Shown: positions 6,335 through 15,559, numbered from the stretch's first letter. The stretch is 49,933 nt of DNA from Salegentibacter lacus (GCF_020164555.1 NZ_JAIQZB010000024.1:1-49933); one strand, 5' to 3'. Numbers and translations: made by a program. The notes: generated by a model from the sequence alone, not told the origin.

Positions 6335-8650
6335 ATGCTGAAAAATATACCTCGCTTTTTCTCACTTATTTTTATTGCCATTGCCGTTTGGTTCAGTTTT
6401 TACAGCAGCCAGCCAAAAACTATTGAAGACGAAGGCGCGGCTGAAACTACTTTTTCTACCCAACGCGCTTTTAACCACGTTGAAGCAATTGCACAAAAAC
6501 CACATTATGTGGGGACTGAAGCGCATAGCAGGGTAAGAAATTATATTGTTGGTGAGCTGCAAAAAATGGGTTTACAGGCTCAAACCCACGAAGATTACAG
6601 CCTTACCAAAAATGGAAATTTAGTTCGCCCTCAAAATATTTTAGCCCGTTTAGAAGGAAATGGAAACGGAGAAGCCCTTGTAATTATGACACATTACGAC
6701 AGCAATCCACATTCGTCTTTGGGTGCTAGTGACGCGGGCAGCGGTGTAGGGACTATTTTAGAAGGAATTCGTGCTTTTTTAGCTGACAATAAAGAGCACC
6801 AGAACGATATAATCATCTTATTTACCGATGCCGAAGAACTTGGTTTAAACGGCGCAGAGCTATTTATAAAAGGCCATCCCTGGGCAAAGGACACAAAACT
6901 TGCGCTAAATTTTGAAGCCCTTGGCAGCGACGGCGATTCGTTTATGTTTTTGGAAACAAATTCCGGAAACGCTGGACTCATCAATTCATTTAAAGAAGCA
7001 AATCCTGAATTTCCTGTTACAAATTCGCTCGTTTACAGCGTTTATAAAATGCTACCCAATGATACCGATCTTACCGTTTTACGCGAACAGGGCGATATTC
7101 CCGGTTATAATTTTGCGTTTATAGACGATCATTTTGATTACCACACAGCCACGGACACCCCAGAGAATTTAGATAAACAAACCCTTGCGCATCAGGGCAG
7201 TTATTTAATGCCGTTGCTTGATTATTTTAAGGATGCCGATTTAAGCGAAGCTAAAGCCGAAGAAGAAGTATTGTTTTTTAATATTCCCGGCGGGGAAATT
7301 ATTAGCTATCCCTTTTCCTGGATTTTCCCGATGCTTATCATTGCTTTTATATTATTTTTTATAATTCTGGGCTACGGATTTACACAAAACCGGCTTCAAC
7401 TCAAGCCAATTTTAAAAAGCATTATTCCGTTCACAGTTAGCTTAGCCTTTTCCGGCATATTGGTTTTTCTACTTTGGAAATTCCTTCTTTTCAGCTACGC
7501 CGAATATTCAGAAATGGAACAGGGTTTCATCTATAACGGCTACTATTACATCGCTGCATTTATTGCACTAAGTTTATTAATTGTTTTTTTTACTTATTAT
7601 CGTTTTAGACATATAGAAAATAAGGCTAACCTGTTCGTAGTGCCGTTATTTTTCTGGTTGTTGCTTTGCACGATACTATCGTTTTTCTTAAAAGGTGCGG
7701 CCTATTTTATTATTCCGGCCTTTTTTGCGCTACTGCAGCTTTTTGTAATGATAAGGCAGGAAAATCCAAATACTCTGCTAATGGCATTTTTAAGCCTTCC
7801 GGCGGTCTTTATTTTAGTGCCATTTATAAAGATGTTTCCGGTAGCTTTAGGCTTAAAAATATTGTTTGTTTCAGCTTTACTTACCGTTTTATTATTTCAA
7901 CTGCTATTACCTGTTTTTGCTTATTTTAAAAGCAATAAAAAAATCGCGGTATTCTTCTTTCTAATTTTCAATATCCTTTTAATTACCGCCCATTTTAAAG
8001 CTGATTTCACGGAAGAACACCCGAAACCAAATTCACTTGTGTATCTTTTTGATGCCGATAAAAATACTACCAATTGGTATTCTTACGATAATATGGTTGA
8101 TGACTGGACCGAAGCATATTTTGGTGAAGAACCGCTTATTGCACCTTCGGAAATTAACACTCTTAGCAGCAAGTATGGATCAAAGTTTACCTGGAAAACC
8201 AATGCTCCGGAAATCGATTTAAAAGCCCCCTCTATTATTTGGAAGAAAACAGATTCTTCTGAAACTGTAAATTCCTATCTTCTAAAGATCGCGCCAAACC
8301 GGAATATTAACCGAATTGAACTTTTTGCCGACCGGGGAACCGATTTTGAAACTTTTAAAGTCAATGATAAAACAGCTGACAGCGTGTATCTTGGACAGGA
8401 TAAATTTCACATTCACACCCGCCGTTGGCACGAAAGATTACTAACTTATCACGCCTCTAGCAGGGATACGCTCAGATTGGAATTTAGTTTGAAAAGTGAT
8501 AAAAAACCAGAATTCACCATTTATGAGTCAAGTTATGATTTACTGGAAAATGAGGCCTTAAATGTGCCGTCAAGACCTGAAACAATGATTCCGCGACCTT
8601 TTGTACTAAATGATGCTGTAATATTTAAGAAAACCATAAGCCCCGAGTAG
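6335..8650 (+). CDS. M28-family membrane metallopeptidase
   Basis: 771 residues. One N-terminal transmembrane segment (about 9-25) anchors a periplasmic M28 aminopeptidase domain with all five predicted ligands of the two-zinc site: H120 (THYDSNP), D133 (SDAGSG), E168 (DAEELG, with E167 as catalytic base), E194 (NFEALG) and H270 (DYHTATDTPEN). After residue 325 come about eight hydrophobic segments to about 560, then a soluble beta-rich C-terminal domain (about 570-771). The layout resembles ER metallopeptidase 1/vacuolar Pff1-like M28 proteins. It likely trims N-terminal residues of peptides at the inner membrane. Single gene; the dispersed repeat follows it. Confidence 0.88.
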   Translation: MLKNIPRFFSLIFIAIAVWFSFYSSQPKTIEDEGAAETTFSTQRAFNHVEAIAQKPHYVGTEAHSRVRNYIVGELQKMGLQAQTHEDYSLTKNGNLVRPQNILARLEGNGNGEALVIMTHYDSNPHSSLGASDAGSGVGTILEGIRAFLADNKEHQNDIIILFTDAEELGLNGAELFIKGHPWAKDTKLALNFEALGSDGDSFMFLETNSGNAGLINSFKEANPEFPVTNSLVYSVYKMLPNDTDLTVLREQGDIPGYNFAFIDDHFDYHTATDTPENLDKQTLAHQGSYLMPLLDYFKDADLSEAKAEEEVLFFNIPGGEIISYPFSWIFPMLIIAFILFFIILGYGFTQNRLQLKPILKSIIPFTVSLAFSGILVFLLWKFLLFSYAEYSEMEQGFIYNGYYYIAAFIALSLLIVFFTYYRFRHIENKANLFVVPLFFWLLLCTILSFFLKGAAYFIIPAFFALLQLFVMIRQENPNTLLMAFLSLPAVFILVPFIKMFPVALGLKILFVSALLTVLLFQLLLPVFAYFKSNKKIAVFFFLIFNILLITAHFKADFTEEHPKPNSLVYLFDADKNTTNWYSYDNMVDDWTEAYFGEEPLIAPSEINTLSSKYGSKFTWKTNAPEIDLKAPSIIWKKTDSSETVNSYLLKIAPNRNINRIELFADRGTDFETFKVNDKTADSVYLGQDKFHIHTRRWHERLLTYHASSRDTLRLEFSLKSDKKPEFTIYESSYDLLENEALNVPSRPETMIPRPFVLNDAVIFKKTISPE

Positions 8651-8681
8651 GCTTTGGTTTTGTAGCTTTGAGCTGATTGTT

Positions 8682-8761
8682 CGTCATCCTGAACTTGTTT
8701 CAGGATCTAACTTGATAAAAAATGCTCTCATATTAGAAGCTGAAACAAGTTCAGCTTGACG
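8682..8761. repeat. Dispersed palindromic element, complete copy
   Basis: This is the best-preserved intergenic copy. The left arm is CGTCATCCTGAACTTG followed by TTTCAGGATCTAA. The right arm is AGAAGCTGAAACAAGTTC followed by AGCTTGACG. Each arm is a hairpin, and the outer ends CGTCA/TGACG are inverted. It fills most of the gap between the M28 peptidase and the SDR gene. Confidence 0.8.
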
Positions 8762-8795
8762 CAATTAGGTACTACTGAACATCATTCACAAAATT

Positions 8796-9596
8796 ATGAA
8801 TATATCTATATTAGGAACTGGCTGGCTGGGATTGCCACTGGCAAAAAAGTTGAAAGAAGAGCACATTATAAAAGGCTCTGTAACCAGTCAGGAAAAAATG
8901 CAGCCATTACGTGAGGCCGGCATTGCACCATACCAGATTAAAATTTTCACCGAAGGTGTTCAGGGCGATCTTACTTCTTTCCTGGCGCATTCTGAATTGC
9001 TAATTATAGATATTCCGCCAGGATTACGCGGCGATTCCGCAGCGGATTTTGTAGGAAAAATAGGCAGAATTATAGATTATATAGAAAAATCATCTGTAGG
9101 AAAAGTGATTTTTGTGAGTTCTACTTCAGTCTATAAAGACGAAGAAACCTTCCCCGAATACACCGAAGAAAACGAAGCTAACGGAACTTCAGAAGCCGCT
9201 AAACAACTTATTTCTTCAGAAAAAATGTTATTGAAAAATGAACATTTTCAAACCACAGTTATTCGGTACGGTGGATTAATTGGTCCGGGTAGACACCCGG
9301 TAAATTACCTCGCTAAAAAAACCGGAATTAAAAATCCGAAAGCCCCGGTAAACCTTATTCAGCAGGAAGATTGTATAAAAATCATCAATCAGATCATCAA
9401 GAAAGAAGCCTGGGGAAAGACTTTTAACGCCGCCTACCCTCATCATCCCACCAAAGAAGATTACTATACTAAAACTGCAAAAGAAAAGAATTTAAATATT
9501 CCTGATTTTGACGAGAATGGGCTTTCTAAAGGCAAGAAAATAAGTTCGGTTAATTTAAAAGAGGTTTTGGATTATCAATTTGAGCAGGAAATCTAG
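8796..9596 (+). CDS. NAD(P)-binding SDR/epimerase-like protein (YeeZ-like)
   Basis: 266 residues. The N-terminus has a Rossmann glycine motif, ILGTGWLGLPLA (4-15). IDIPPG follows at about 72 and VIFVSSTSVY at about 104-113, where the Ser and Tyr match extended SDR/epimerase positions; the usual YxxxK spacing is not obvious. GRHPVNYLAKK and an EDCIKIINQII helix match YeeZ-type NAD-dependent epimerase-like proteins. Substrate unknown. It lies alone between repeat elements. The ATG at 8796 is followed directly by the Rossmann strand, supporting this start. Confidence 0.8.
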   Translation: MNISILGTGWLGLPLAKKLKEEHIIKGSVTSQEKMQPLREAGIAPYQIKIFTEGVQGDLTSFLAHSELLIIDIPPGLRGDSAADFVGKIGRIIDYIEKSSVGKVIFVSSTSVYKDEETFPEYTEENEANGTSEAAKQLISSEKMLLKNEHFQTTVIRYGGLIGPGRHPVNYLAKKTGIKNPKAPVNLIQQEDCIKIINQIIKKEAWGKTFNAAYPHHPTKEDYYTKTAKEKNLNIPDFDENGLSKGKKISSVNLKEVLDYQFEQEI

Positions 9597-9664
9597 AGAC
9601 CCTCTGAACCAGGCTGAGGATGACGTAAATAAAAAACCTCACAGATTTTAAAAACCTGTAAGGT
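9597..9664. repeat. Degenerate repeat half plus GACCTCACAGG-type palindrome
   Basis: Positions 9597-9625 read AGACCCTCTGAACC then AGGCTGAGGATGACG, a decayed right half of the dispersed element. At 9636-9664 an imperfect palindrome ACCTCACAG...CCTGTAAGGT follows; its perfect relative is at 10423-10453. No gene is visible in 9597-9718. Confidence 0.55.
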
Positions 9665-9718
9665 CTATAGTGAAGAAAGTTATTTCTTTCACTTCGTTTT
9701 AGCAAACTTGTGGTTTGG

Positions 9719-10258
9719 TTAGAACTTATAACCTACTCCTACCATCAAGGTATTTACTCCACTTTTAATATCTGTATCGTATTGTTCGGCAAACTCTATA
9801 GATTCGTCAGTGTATCTATTGGTTAGTTCAATACCGTAGCGTGCCTCAATAAAGAAATCCTCGGTGATATGATACCCTACACCAAATGCCGCATCTAAAC
9901 CAAATTCGTTGGTAGTGGGCACATCTTCTAATACAATAGTTGCCTGAGGACCCGCTTGTAAGTAAAAACCGGAATTTTCAATATAGTATTGTACGAGAAC
10001 CGGAATAGATAAGAAATCGGTTTCTTCTGCATTAAAATAATTTACAGAAGGTTGTAGATGCCAATTTTCATTGAATTGATAATCGGCTAAAAATCCTACA
10101 TAAAAACCGGAACCGTCTTCAGAAACCTGGGTACCACCCTCGGCATTAGCTTCTACTTCAACATTTGTATATCCGGCCTGTATACCCAAATCTACATTTT
10201 GAGCAAAGGAATTCAATCCCAGGAAAAGGAAGAAAACTAAAAAGAAATTTTTAATCAT
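9719..10258 (-). CDS. Outer-membrane beta-barrel protein (porin/OmpA-barrel type)
   Basis: 179 residues. A Sec signal peptide (MIKNFFLVFFLFLGLNSFAQ) is followed by alternating amphipathic strands: VDLGIQAGYTNVEVE, GFYVGFLADYQFNENWHLQPSVNYF, FYLQAGPQATIVLE, FFIEARYGIELTNRY, and a final NTLMVGVGYKF ending in Phe, the typical C-terminal signal of a membrane barrel. Eight strands are likely. Size and pattern fit the 'outer membrane beta-barrel protein' families (PF13568/PF13505-like). Function is probably structural. A TATGTTTG box lies 28 bp upstream. Confidence 0.85.
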   Translation of the reverse strand: MIKNFFLVFFLFLGLNSFAQNVDLGIQAGYTNVEVEANAEGGTQVSEDGSGFYVGFLADYQFNENWHLQPSVNYFNAEETDFLSIPVLVQYYIENSGFYLQAGPQATIVLEDVPTTNEFGLDAAFGVGYHITEDFFIEARYGIELTNRYTDESIEFAEQYDTDIKSGVNTLMVGVGYKF

Positions 10259-10286
10259 TTTGTTAGATAGTTTATGTTATAAACTA

Positions 10287-10294
10287 CAAACATA
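10287..10294 (-). promoter_or_regulatory. -7 box TATGTTTG for the beta-barrel gene
   Basis: The plus strand reads CAAACATA, an exact TAnnTTTG match on the minus strand, giving a leader of about 22 nt. No convincing -33 TTG is present. Confidence 0.5.
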
Positions 10295-10384
10295 GTTTTT
10301 ATTTGCGAAAACATTGGAAAAACCATAATGTTTAGGCTTTAAATTGAATTTCTCAAAATTGCTTGAGGGAATTATTTAATAGCT

Positions 10385-10562
10385 TAGATTCTGAAACCAG
10401 TTTCAGAATGACGTAAAAAAGAGACCTCACAGGTTTTTGAAACCTGTGAGGTCTAATATATTCAAGCTCCTTCGCTTTCAAAGGAAGGTCCTATTCCGCT
10501 GGAATGACGGAAGGGTTCAACCACTCCGGCCTTTCGGCCACCCCTCTTTAAAAAAGAGGAAA
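10385..10562. repeat. Cluster of palindromic repeats between mfd and the beta-barrel gene
   Basis: Three parts are seen. 10385-10413 is a half copy of the dispersed element (AGATTCTGAAACCAG...GAATGACG). 10423-10453 is a perfect 14-bp stem, GACCTCACAGGTTT / AAACCTGTGAGGTC, with a 3-nt loop. 10521-10559 has GGCC-tttc-GGCC and CCTCTTT-aaa-AAAGAGG hairpins. These could end mfd transcription, but no clean T-run follows on the minus strand. There is no credible gene in 10259-10565. Confidence 0.65.
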
Positions 10563-10565
10563 CTT

Positions 10566-13500
10566 TTAGGAAGCTTTTTCGACTTCTTCTTCCCTCACCC
10601 TAAAATCCAGGGGCTGCAAAACTTTTAAAGCGCTTTCTATCGAATTAATCTTTTCAAAAGTTAAAAGCAAACGCAAACCATTCCTGGTTTTCTTCTCTTT
10701 CATTGTACATTTATGCTTATGCGTTTGTACATATTGCAGCACTTTGGTAAACGTATTGGTTTGGTAAAACCTGGATTGCTGATCGGAAATAAAATAGCCT
10801 ATCAATTTACCTTGTTTTAATATGATCTTTTCAAGACCTATACTCGCCGCGATCCATTTTATACGTACACTATTTAGCAAATCTACCGCCTGGGTTGGTA
10901 ATTCTCCAAAACGGTCTACAAGCTCTGCTTCAAACTTTTGCAATTCTTCTTCTGAAGTAATTTTATTTAACTGTGTATATAAATTCAGCCTTTCAGTAAT
11001 ATTATTGATATAATCATCGGGGAAAAGAATTTCAAAATCGGTATCGATCTGCGCATCTTTTACAAAGGTTTTATCCTCTATATTTTCAGATTCATTATAA
11101 AGCTCCTGAAATTCATTTTCCTTTAATTCCTCAATTGCTTCATTTAGGATCTTTTGATAAGTATCAAAACCTATTTCATTGATAAATCCGCTTTGTTCAC
11201 CACCCAGTAAATCCCCGGCACCACGAATTTCCAGATCTTTCATTGCGATATTTATTCCGCTTCCTAATTCAGAAAACTGCTCTAAAGCGCTAATTCGTTT
11301 ACGCGCATCTTCGGTCATTACAGAATATGGCGGCGTTATAAAGTAACAGAAAGCTTTTTTGTTGCTTCGGCCTACTCTACCTCGCATCTGGTGAAGATCT
11401 GAAACCCCAAAATTATTCGCATTATTAATGAAAATAGTGTTCGCATTGGTAACATCAAGTCCGCTTTCCACGATTGTTGTTGAAACCAGAACATCAAACT
11501 CGCCATTTATAAAACTCAGCATCAGTTTTTCCAGCTTCTTACCTTCCATTTGCCCGTGACCTATACCAATTTTGGCATCTGGAACAACACGCTGAATCAT
11601 CCCCGCGACTTCTTTAATGTTTTCAATCCGATTATGAATAAAGAAAACCTGCCCACCACGCTGAATTTCATAGGACACCGCATCCCGTATTGTTTCTTCG
11701 GAAAAACGAATTACGTTGGTTTCTATAGGGTACCTATTTGGTGGCGGTGTAGTAATGGTAGATAAGTCTCGCGCGGCCATTAAACTAAACTGAAGCGTTC
11801 TTGGAATAGGCGTTGCCGTTAATGTAAGTGTATCTACATTTTCCTTGATAGTTTTCAGTTTATCCTTTACCGAAACTCCAAATTTTTGCTCTTCATCTAC
11901 GATCAGTAATCCAAGATCTTTAAATTTCACCGCTTTATTAACCAATTGGTGCGTACCAATCACAATATCAACTTTTCCATTCTCCAGATCGGCTAAGGTT
12001 TCACGGCGTTCTTTAGCGGTTCTAAACCTATTTAAATAATCTACTGTTACCGGGAAATCTTTTAAACGTTCAGTGAAAGTTTCATGATGTTGAAACGCCA
12101 AAATAGTGGTTGGCACTAGAACAGCAACCTGCTTGCCGTTATCTACCGCTTTAAAAGCTGCCCGAATAGCAACCTCTGTTTTTCCGAAACCGACATCACC
12201 ACAAACCAACCTATCCATAGGGCGCTCGTTCTCCATATCTTCTTTTACCGCCTGGGTCGCGGTACTTTGATCTGGCGTGTCTTCATACATAAAAGAGGCT
12301 TCCAACTCGTGTTGCAAGTAAGAATCTGGGCCAAAGGCAAAACCCTTTTGTAAGCGACGTTTTGCGTAAAGTTCAATTAAATTATAGGCAATATGCTTAA
12401 CCCGGGCCTTGGTTTTTTGCTTTAATTTCTTCCAGGCGTTGCTTCCCAATTTAAAGATCTTGGGCTCCTTGCCATCTTTCCCGTTATATTTTGAAATTTT
12501 ATGAAGCGAATGTATGCTGACATATAGAATATCTCGCTCGCCGTAGAAAAGCTTAATGGCTTCCTGCTTTTTTCCTTCAACATCAATTTTCTGAAGTCCG
12601 CCAAATTTCCCTATTCCGTGGTCAATATGTGTTACATAATCGCCAACTTCAAGATTACCGAGTTCCTTAAGCGTAATTGCCTGTTTTTTAGCATAACCAT
12701 TCTTAAGATGAAACTTATGATAACGCTCAAAGATCTGGTGATCGGTATAGCAAATATTTTTCCCGGTTTCATCTATAAAGCCCTGGAAAAGAGCTAAAGT
12801 TATCGTTTGGTATTTTACTTTTTGTTCCTGATCGTCAAAAATATCGTGAAAACGTTTGGCTTGCTGTTCGCTAACACAGAAAATATAATTGGTATACCCA
12901 TTTTCCTGATTTTCAATTAAGTTATCAATCAGTAAATCGAATTGCTTATTGAAGGAAGGCTGGGGTTTTGTTTGAAATTCTATACTTTTTACCCCGCCGT
13001 CACCCTGAACTTGTTTCAGGGTCTCATTCGACTTAGATCCTGAAATAAATTCAGGATGACGAAAGTAAGATTGGTTGCTCAGTTCAACAACTGAAAAAAG
13101 CTCCAGCTGACTTTTAATTAACTGCCCATTACAAAACAGTTCATTTGGTTCACTGTGTTTTACTTCTTCTGAAAGTTTCTGAAAAGCTTCTTCTGCTTTA
13201 CTGAAAAGTTTATCGGCCTGGGCTGTAAGTAAATCGAGATTTTTCACAAAAACCACCGTTTTTTCTGAAATATATCTTAGAAAACTTTCCCTTATTTCGT
13301 CCAGGTGCTTGTTTTCCACATTCGGCATCACCGAAATTTTCTTCACTTTATCTGTAGAAAGCTGGGTTTCCACATCAAAACTCCGAATGCTGTCTACTTC
13401 ATCGCCAAAAAACTCGATACGGTAAGGCTCATCGTTACTAAAGGAAAAAACATCTATAATTCCGCCACGCACTGAAAATTCGCCCGGTTCGGTTACAAAA

Positions 13501-14015
13501 TCTACCCGTTTAAATTTATATTCGAATAAAACCTCGTTCACAAAATCTATAGAAAGTTCATCTTCCACCGAAATTTTTAGCGTGCTTCTATCCAGTTCTT
13601 TTCGGGTAACTACTTTTTCAAAAAGAGCATCGGGATAGGTAACAATTATCGCCGGTTTTTTGCGCGAGTTGATTCGGTTTAAAACTTCGGCCCGTAATAA
13701 CACATTTGCATTATCTGTTTCCTCAATTTGGTATGGACGGCGGTAACTGCCTGGATAAAAAAGCACATTTTTTTCTCCTACCAGTTGCTCGAGATCGTTT
13801 AAATAATAAGCAGCTTCCTCTTTATCGTTAAAAATCAGTAAAAAGGGTTTTTCTGCTTCTTTAAAAGCATTGGCTACAACAAAAGAAAAGGCAGAACCAA
13901 CAAGTCCTTTTAGTTGAATTTTAGTGCGATTTTTTTCAGAAGAGACAAGGGAATCCTGCAATTCCTGCTGTTGCGGGGATTGTGCAAAGCTTTGGGCGAT
14001 AATAGTTTTACTCAT
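10566..14015 (-). CDS. mfd: Transcription-repair coupling factor Mfd
   Basis: Large ATP-dependent translocase that removes stalled RNA polymerase and recruits UvrA for transcription-coupled repair. About 1149 residues from ATG 14015, the usual length. Visible parts: N-terminal UvrB-homology region; the RNA-polymerase interaction domain (GDYVTHIDHGIGKFGG); Walker A GDVGFGKTE near residue 607; DEEQ near 705; the TATPIPRTL motif; the helicase C motif with MRGRVGRS; and the C-terminal TRCF domain. The longer TTG start at 14051 is rejected because that TTG is the -33 element of a promoter whose -7 box is 5 nt before the ATG. Odd: residues about 319-339 come from a dispersed palindromic repeat inserted in frame. 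Confidence 0.97.
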   Translation of the reverse strand: MSKTIIAQSFAQSPQQQELQDSLVSSEKNRTKIQLKGLVGSAFSFVVANAFKEAEKPFLLIFNDKEEAAYYLNDLEQLVGEKNVLFYPGSYRRPYQIEETDNANVLLRAEVLNRINSRKKPAIIVTYPDALFEKVVTRKELDRSTLKISVEDELSIDFVNEVLFEYKFKRVDFVTEPGEFSVRGGIIDVFSFSNDEPYRIEFFGDEVDSIRSFDVETQLSTDKVKKISVMPNVENKHLDEIRESFLRYISEKTVVFVKNLDLLTAQADKLFSKAEEAFQKLSEEVKHSEPNELFCNGQLIKSQLELFSVVELSNQSYFRHPEFISGSKSNETLKQVQGDGGVKSIEFQTKPQPSFNKQFDLLIDNLIENQENGYTNYIFCVSEQQAKRFHDIFDDQEQKVKYQTITLALFQGFIDETGKNICYTDHQIFERYHKFHLKNGYAKKQAITLKELGNLEVGDYVTHIDHGIGKFGGLQKIDVEGKKQEAIKLFYGERDILYVSIHSLHKISKYNGKDGKEPKIFKLGSNAWKKLKQKTKARVKHIAYNLIELYAKRRLQKGFAFGPDSYLQHELEASFMYEDTPDQSTATQAVKEDMENERPMDRLVCGDVGFGKTEVAIRAAFKAVDNGKQVAVLVPTTILAFQHHETFTERLKDFPVTVDYLNRFRTAKERRETLADLENGKVDIVIGTHQLVNKAVKFKDLGLLIVDEEQKFGVSVKDKLKTIKENVDTLTLTATPIPRTLQFSLMAARDLSTITTPPPNRYPIETNVIRFSEETIRDAVSYEIQRGGQVFFIHNRIENIKEVAGMIQRVVPDAKIGIGHGQMEGKKLEKLMLSFINGEFDVLVSTTIVESGLDVTNANTIFINNANNFGVSDLHQMRGRVGRSNKKAFCYFITPPYSVMTEDARKRISALEQFSELGSGINIAMKDLEIRGAGDLLGGEQSGFINEIGFDTYQKILNEAIEELKENEFQELYNESENIEDKTFVKDAQIDTDFEILFPDDYINNITERLNLYTQLNKITSEEELQKFEAELVDRFGELPTQAVDLLNSVRIKWIAASIGLEKIILKQGKLIGYFISDQQSRFYQTNTFTKVLQYVQTHKHKCTMKEKKTRNGLRLLLTFEKINSIESALKVLQPLDFRVREEEVEKAS
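12998..13061. repeat. Dispersed palindromic element inside the mfd coding sequence
   Basis: A 64-bp copy begins CGTCACCCTGAACTTG, then TTTCAGGGTCT, and ends AGATCCTGAAATAAATTC, then AGGATGACG. Translated within Mfd it gives RHPEFISGSKSNETLKQVQG. Both hairpin arms are intact, and the reading frame stays open through the element. Confidence 0.85.
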
Positions 14016-14020
14016 TGGCG

Positions 14021-14051
14021 CAAAGATAATTGCAGAAATATTGTCCCGCAA
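14021..14051 (-). promoter_or_regulatory. mfd promoter, -33 TTG / -7 TATCTTTG, near-leaderless
   Basis: On the minus strand TTG (14049-14051), a 20-bp spacer, TATCTTTG (14028-14021), 5 nt, then ATG. Both elements match the Bacteroidetes consensus. With transcription starting about 5-8 nt after the box, the mRNA would begin at or next to the start codon. Confidence 0.65.
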
Positions 14052-14187
14052 CCTCTCAACATTTTTTTAACGTTAGTTAATTCATACTTTCTTACTACCA
14101 AAGAATTTCTTTTCCATTCCACTTTTACCATTTTCATAACAGCAAAAACAACTGAAGTTGGTTAATTTCCCTTAAGAAACTAAAGTT

Positions 14188-15546
14188 ATGGGATTTGAGC
14201 ATTTTGATGTATTTGTAATAGGAACCGGGACCGCCGGAAAAGGTGTAGCCAAAGACTGCGCTAAAGCAGGATGGAAAGTTGCGATAGCCGATAACAGAGA
14301 GTATGGCGGTACCTGCCCAAATCGCGGCTGTGATCCTAAAAAAGTTTTAGTTGGGTTTACCGAAATTATAGATCGTGCCACTAAAATGCAGGGCAAGGGG
14401 ATTACCAAAATGCTGGAGATAAATTGGAGTGATCTTATGACTTTTAAAGAAACATTTGTAAATGCCATTCCTGCAGCAACCGAAAAAGATCTGGCTGCCC
14501 TGGACATCAAAATGTATCACCAATCTCCGAAATTTTTGGATGAGAATACACTTTCTGTTGAAGGCAAAACGGTAACCGCAGATAAAATTGTGATCGCTAC
14601 AGGTAATAAACCTATGCCATTGAGAATTCCCGGCGAAGAACACGCTTTATTTAGTGAAGATTTTCTTGATCTAAAAGAACTACCGGAAACAATGATTTTC
14701 ATAGGTGCCGGATATATTGGGATGGAATTTGCCCATATCGCCGCTCGTTTTGGAGTGAAGGTCACTATGGTAGATATGGTTTCCCGCCCACTTTTCAATT
14801 TTGATGAAGATGTGGTAAAATATATACAACAGGTTTCTGAAGAAGACCTGGGTATTGAATTCATATTTAATTTAGAAGTAAATGAGATTGAGAAACTTCA
14901 GAAGAATTTTAGAGTAAAAGGAATGCAGGATGGAAAAGAGATTTCAGCAAAAGCAGAAATGATTTTTAATACTGCCGGTAGAGTTCCTTCAATAGAAGAT
15001 TTAGACCTGAAAAAAGGAAATGTATCTTTTTCTAATAAAGGGATTACGGTAAATGAATTTCTGCAAAATACCACGAATAAAAATGTATTTGCCTGCGGCG
15101 ATGTTTCGGATAGTGAAGGCTTGCCCTTAACCCCGCTTTCTTCCCAGGAATCAAAGGTCGTTTCAGCAAATCTCTTAAATAGCAAAGCGCCTAAGAAAGC
15201 AGATTATCCGCCGCAACCTACGGTAGTCTTTACTTTGCCAAAATTGGCTTCGGTAGGACTTTCAGAAAAAGAAGCTAAGGAACAGGGATACGATTATACT
15301 TTAGAACATAAACTGGTTACAGATTGGTTTAATGCTAAGCATATCAATGAAAAAATATATGCTTATAAGACCTTAGTAGATAAAAAAACCGGACTCGTGC
15401 TTGGGGCTCATTTAGTTGGTCCGGAAGCTTCAGAAATTATTAATATGTTCGTAATGGCGATGTGTGGAAAGCTGGATTGCGAAACCTTAAAAAAGATGAT
15501 TTTCACTTATCCCAGTTGGGCAAGTGATATTAAAGGAATGGTTTAA
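14188..15546 (+). CDS. FAD/NAD(P)-dependent pyridine nucleotide-disulfide oxidoreductase, atypical
   Basis: 452 residues with the glutathione-reductase/lipoamide-dehydrogenase fold: FAD motif VIGTGTAGKG (10-19), redox-type pair C43 and C48 in GGTCPNRGCDPKK, NAD(P) motif FIGAGYIGMEFA (about 171-182), FAD motif FACGDVSDSEGLPLTP, and a C-terminal dimerisation domain. Two departures are visible. The active-site loop is CPNRGC rather than CVNVGC, and the C-terminal HPTxSE of true disulfide reductases reads YPSWASD, with Tyr441 at the catalytic His position. It is therefore probably not a lipoamide dehydrogenase or glutathione reductase; the substrate is unknown. Transcribed divergently from mfd. 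Confidence 0.85.
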   Translation: MGFEHFDVFVIGTGTAGKGVAKDCAKAGWKVAIADNREYGGTCPNRGCDPKKVLVGFTEIIDRATKMQGKGITKMLEINWSDLMTFKETFVNAIPAATEKDLAALDIKMYHQSPKFLDENTLSVEGKTVTADKIVIATGNKPMPLRIPGEEHALFSEDFLDLKELPETMIFIGAGYIGMEFAHIAARFGVKVTMVDMVSRPLFNFDEDVVKYIQQVSEEDLGIEFIFNLEVNEIEKLQKNFRVKGMQDGKEISAKAEMIFNTAGRVPSIEDLDLKKGNVSFSNKGITVNEFLQNTTNKNVFACGDVSDSEGLPLTPLSSQESKVVSANLLNSKAPKKADYPPQPTVVFTLPKLASVGLSEKEAKEQGYDYTLEHKLVTDWFNAKHINEKIYAYKTLVDKKTGLVLGAHLVGPEASEIINMFVMAMCGKLDCETLKKMIFTYPSWASDIKGMV

Positions 15547-15559
15547 ACCCTTGTCATTT

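Noticed and set aside
10437-10628. 63-codon frame after mfd
   Set aside because: It runs through palindromic repeats and into the mfd 3' end on the opposite strand. The peptide is repeat-derived.
14016-14051. TTG-started N-terminal extension of Mfd by 12 residues
   Set aside because: The TTG is the -33 promoter element and the -7 box lies between it and the ATG, so this part is not transcribed from that promoter.
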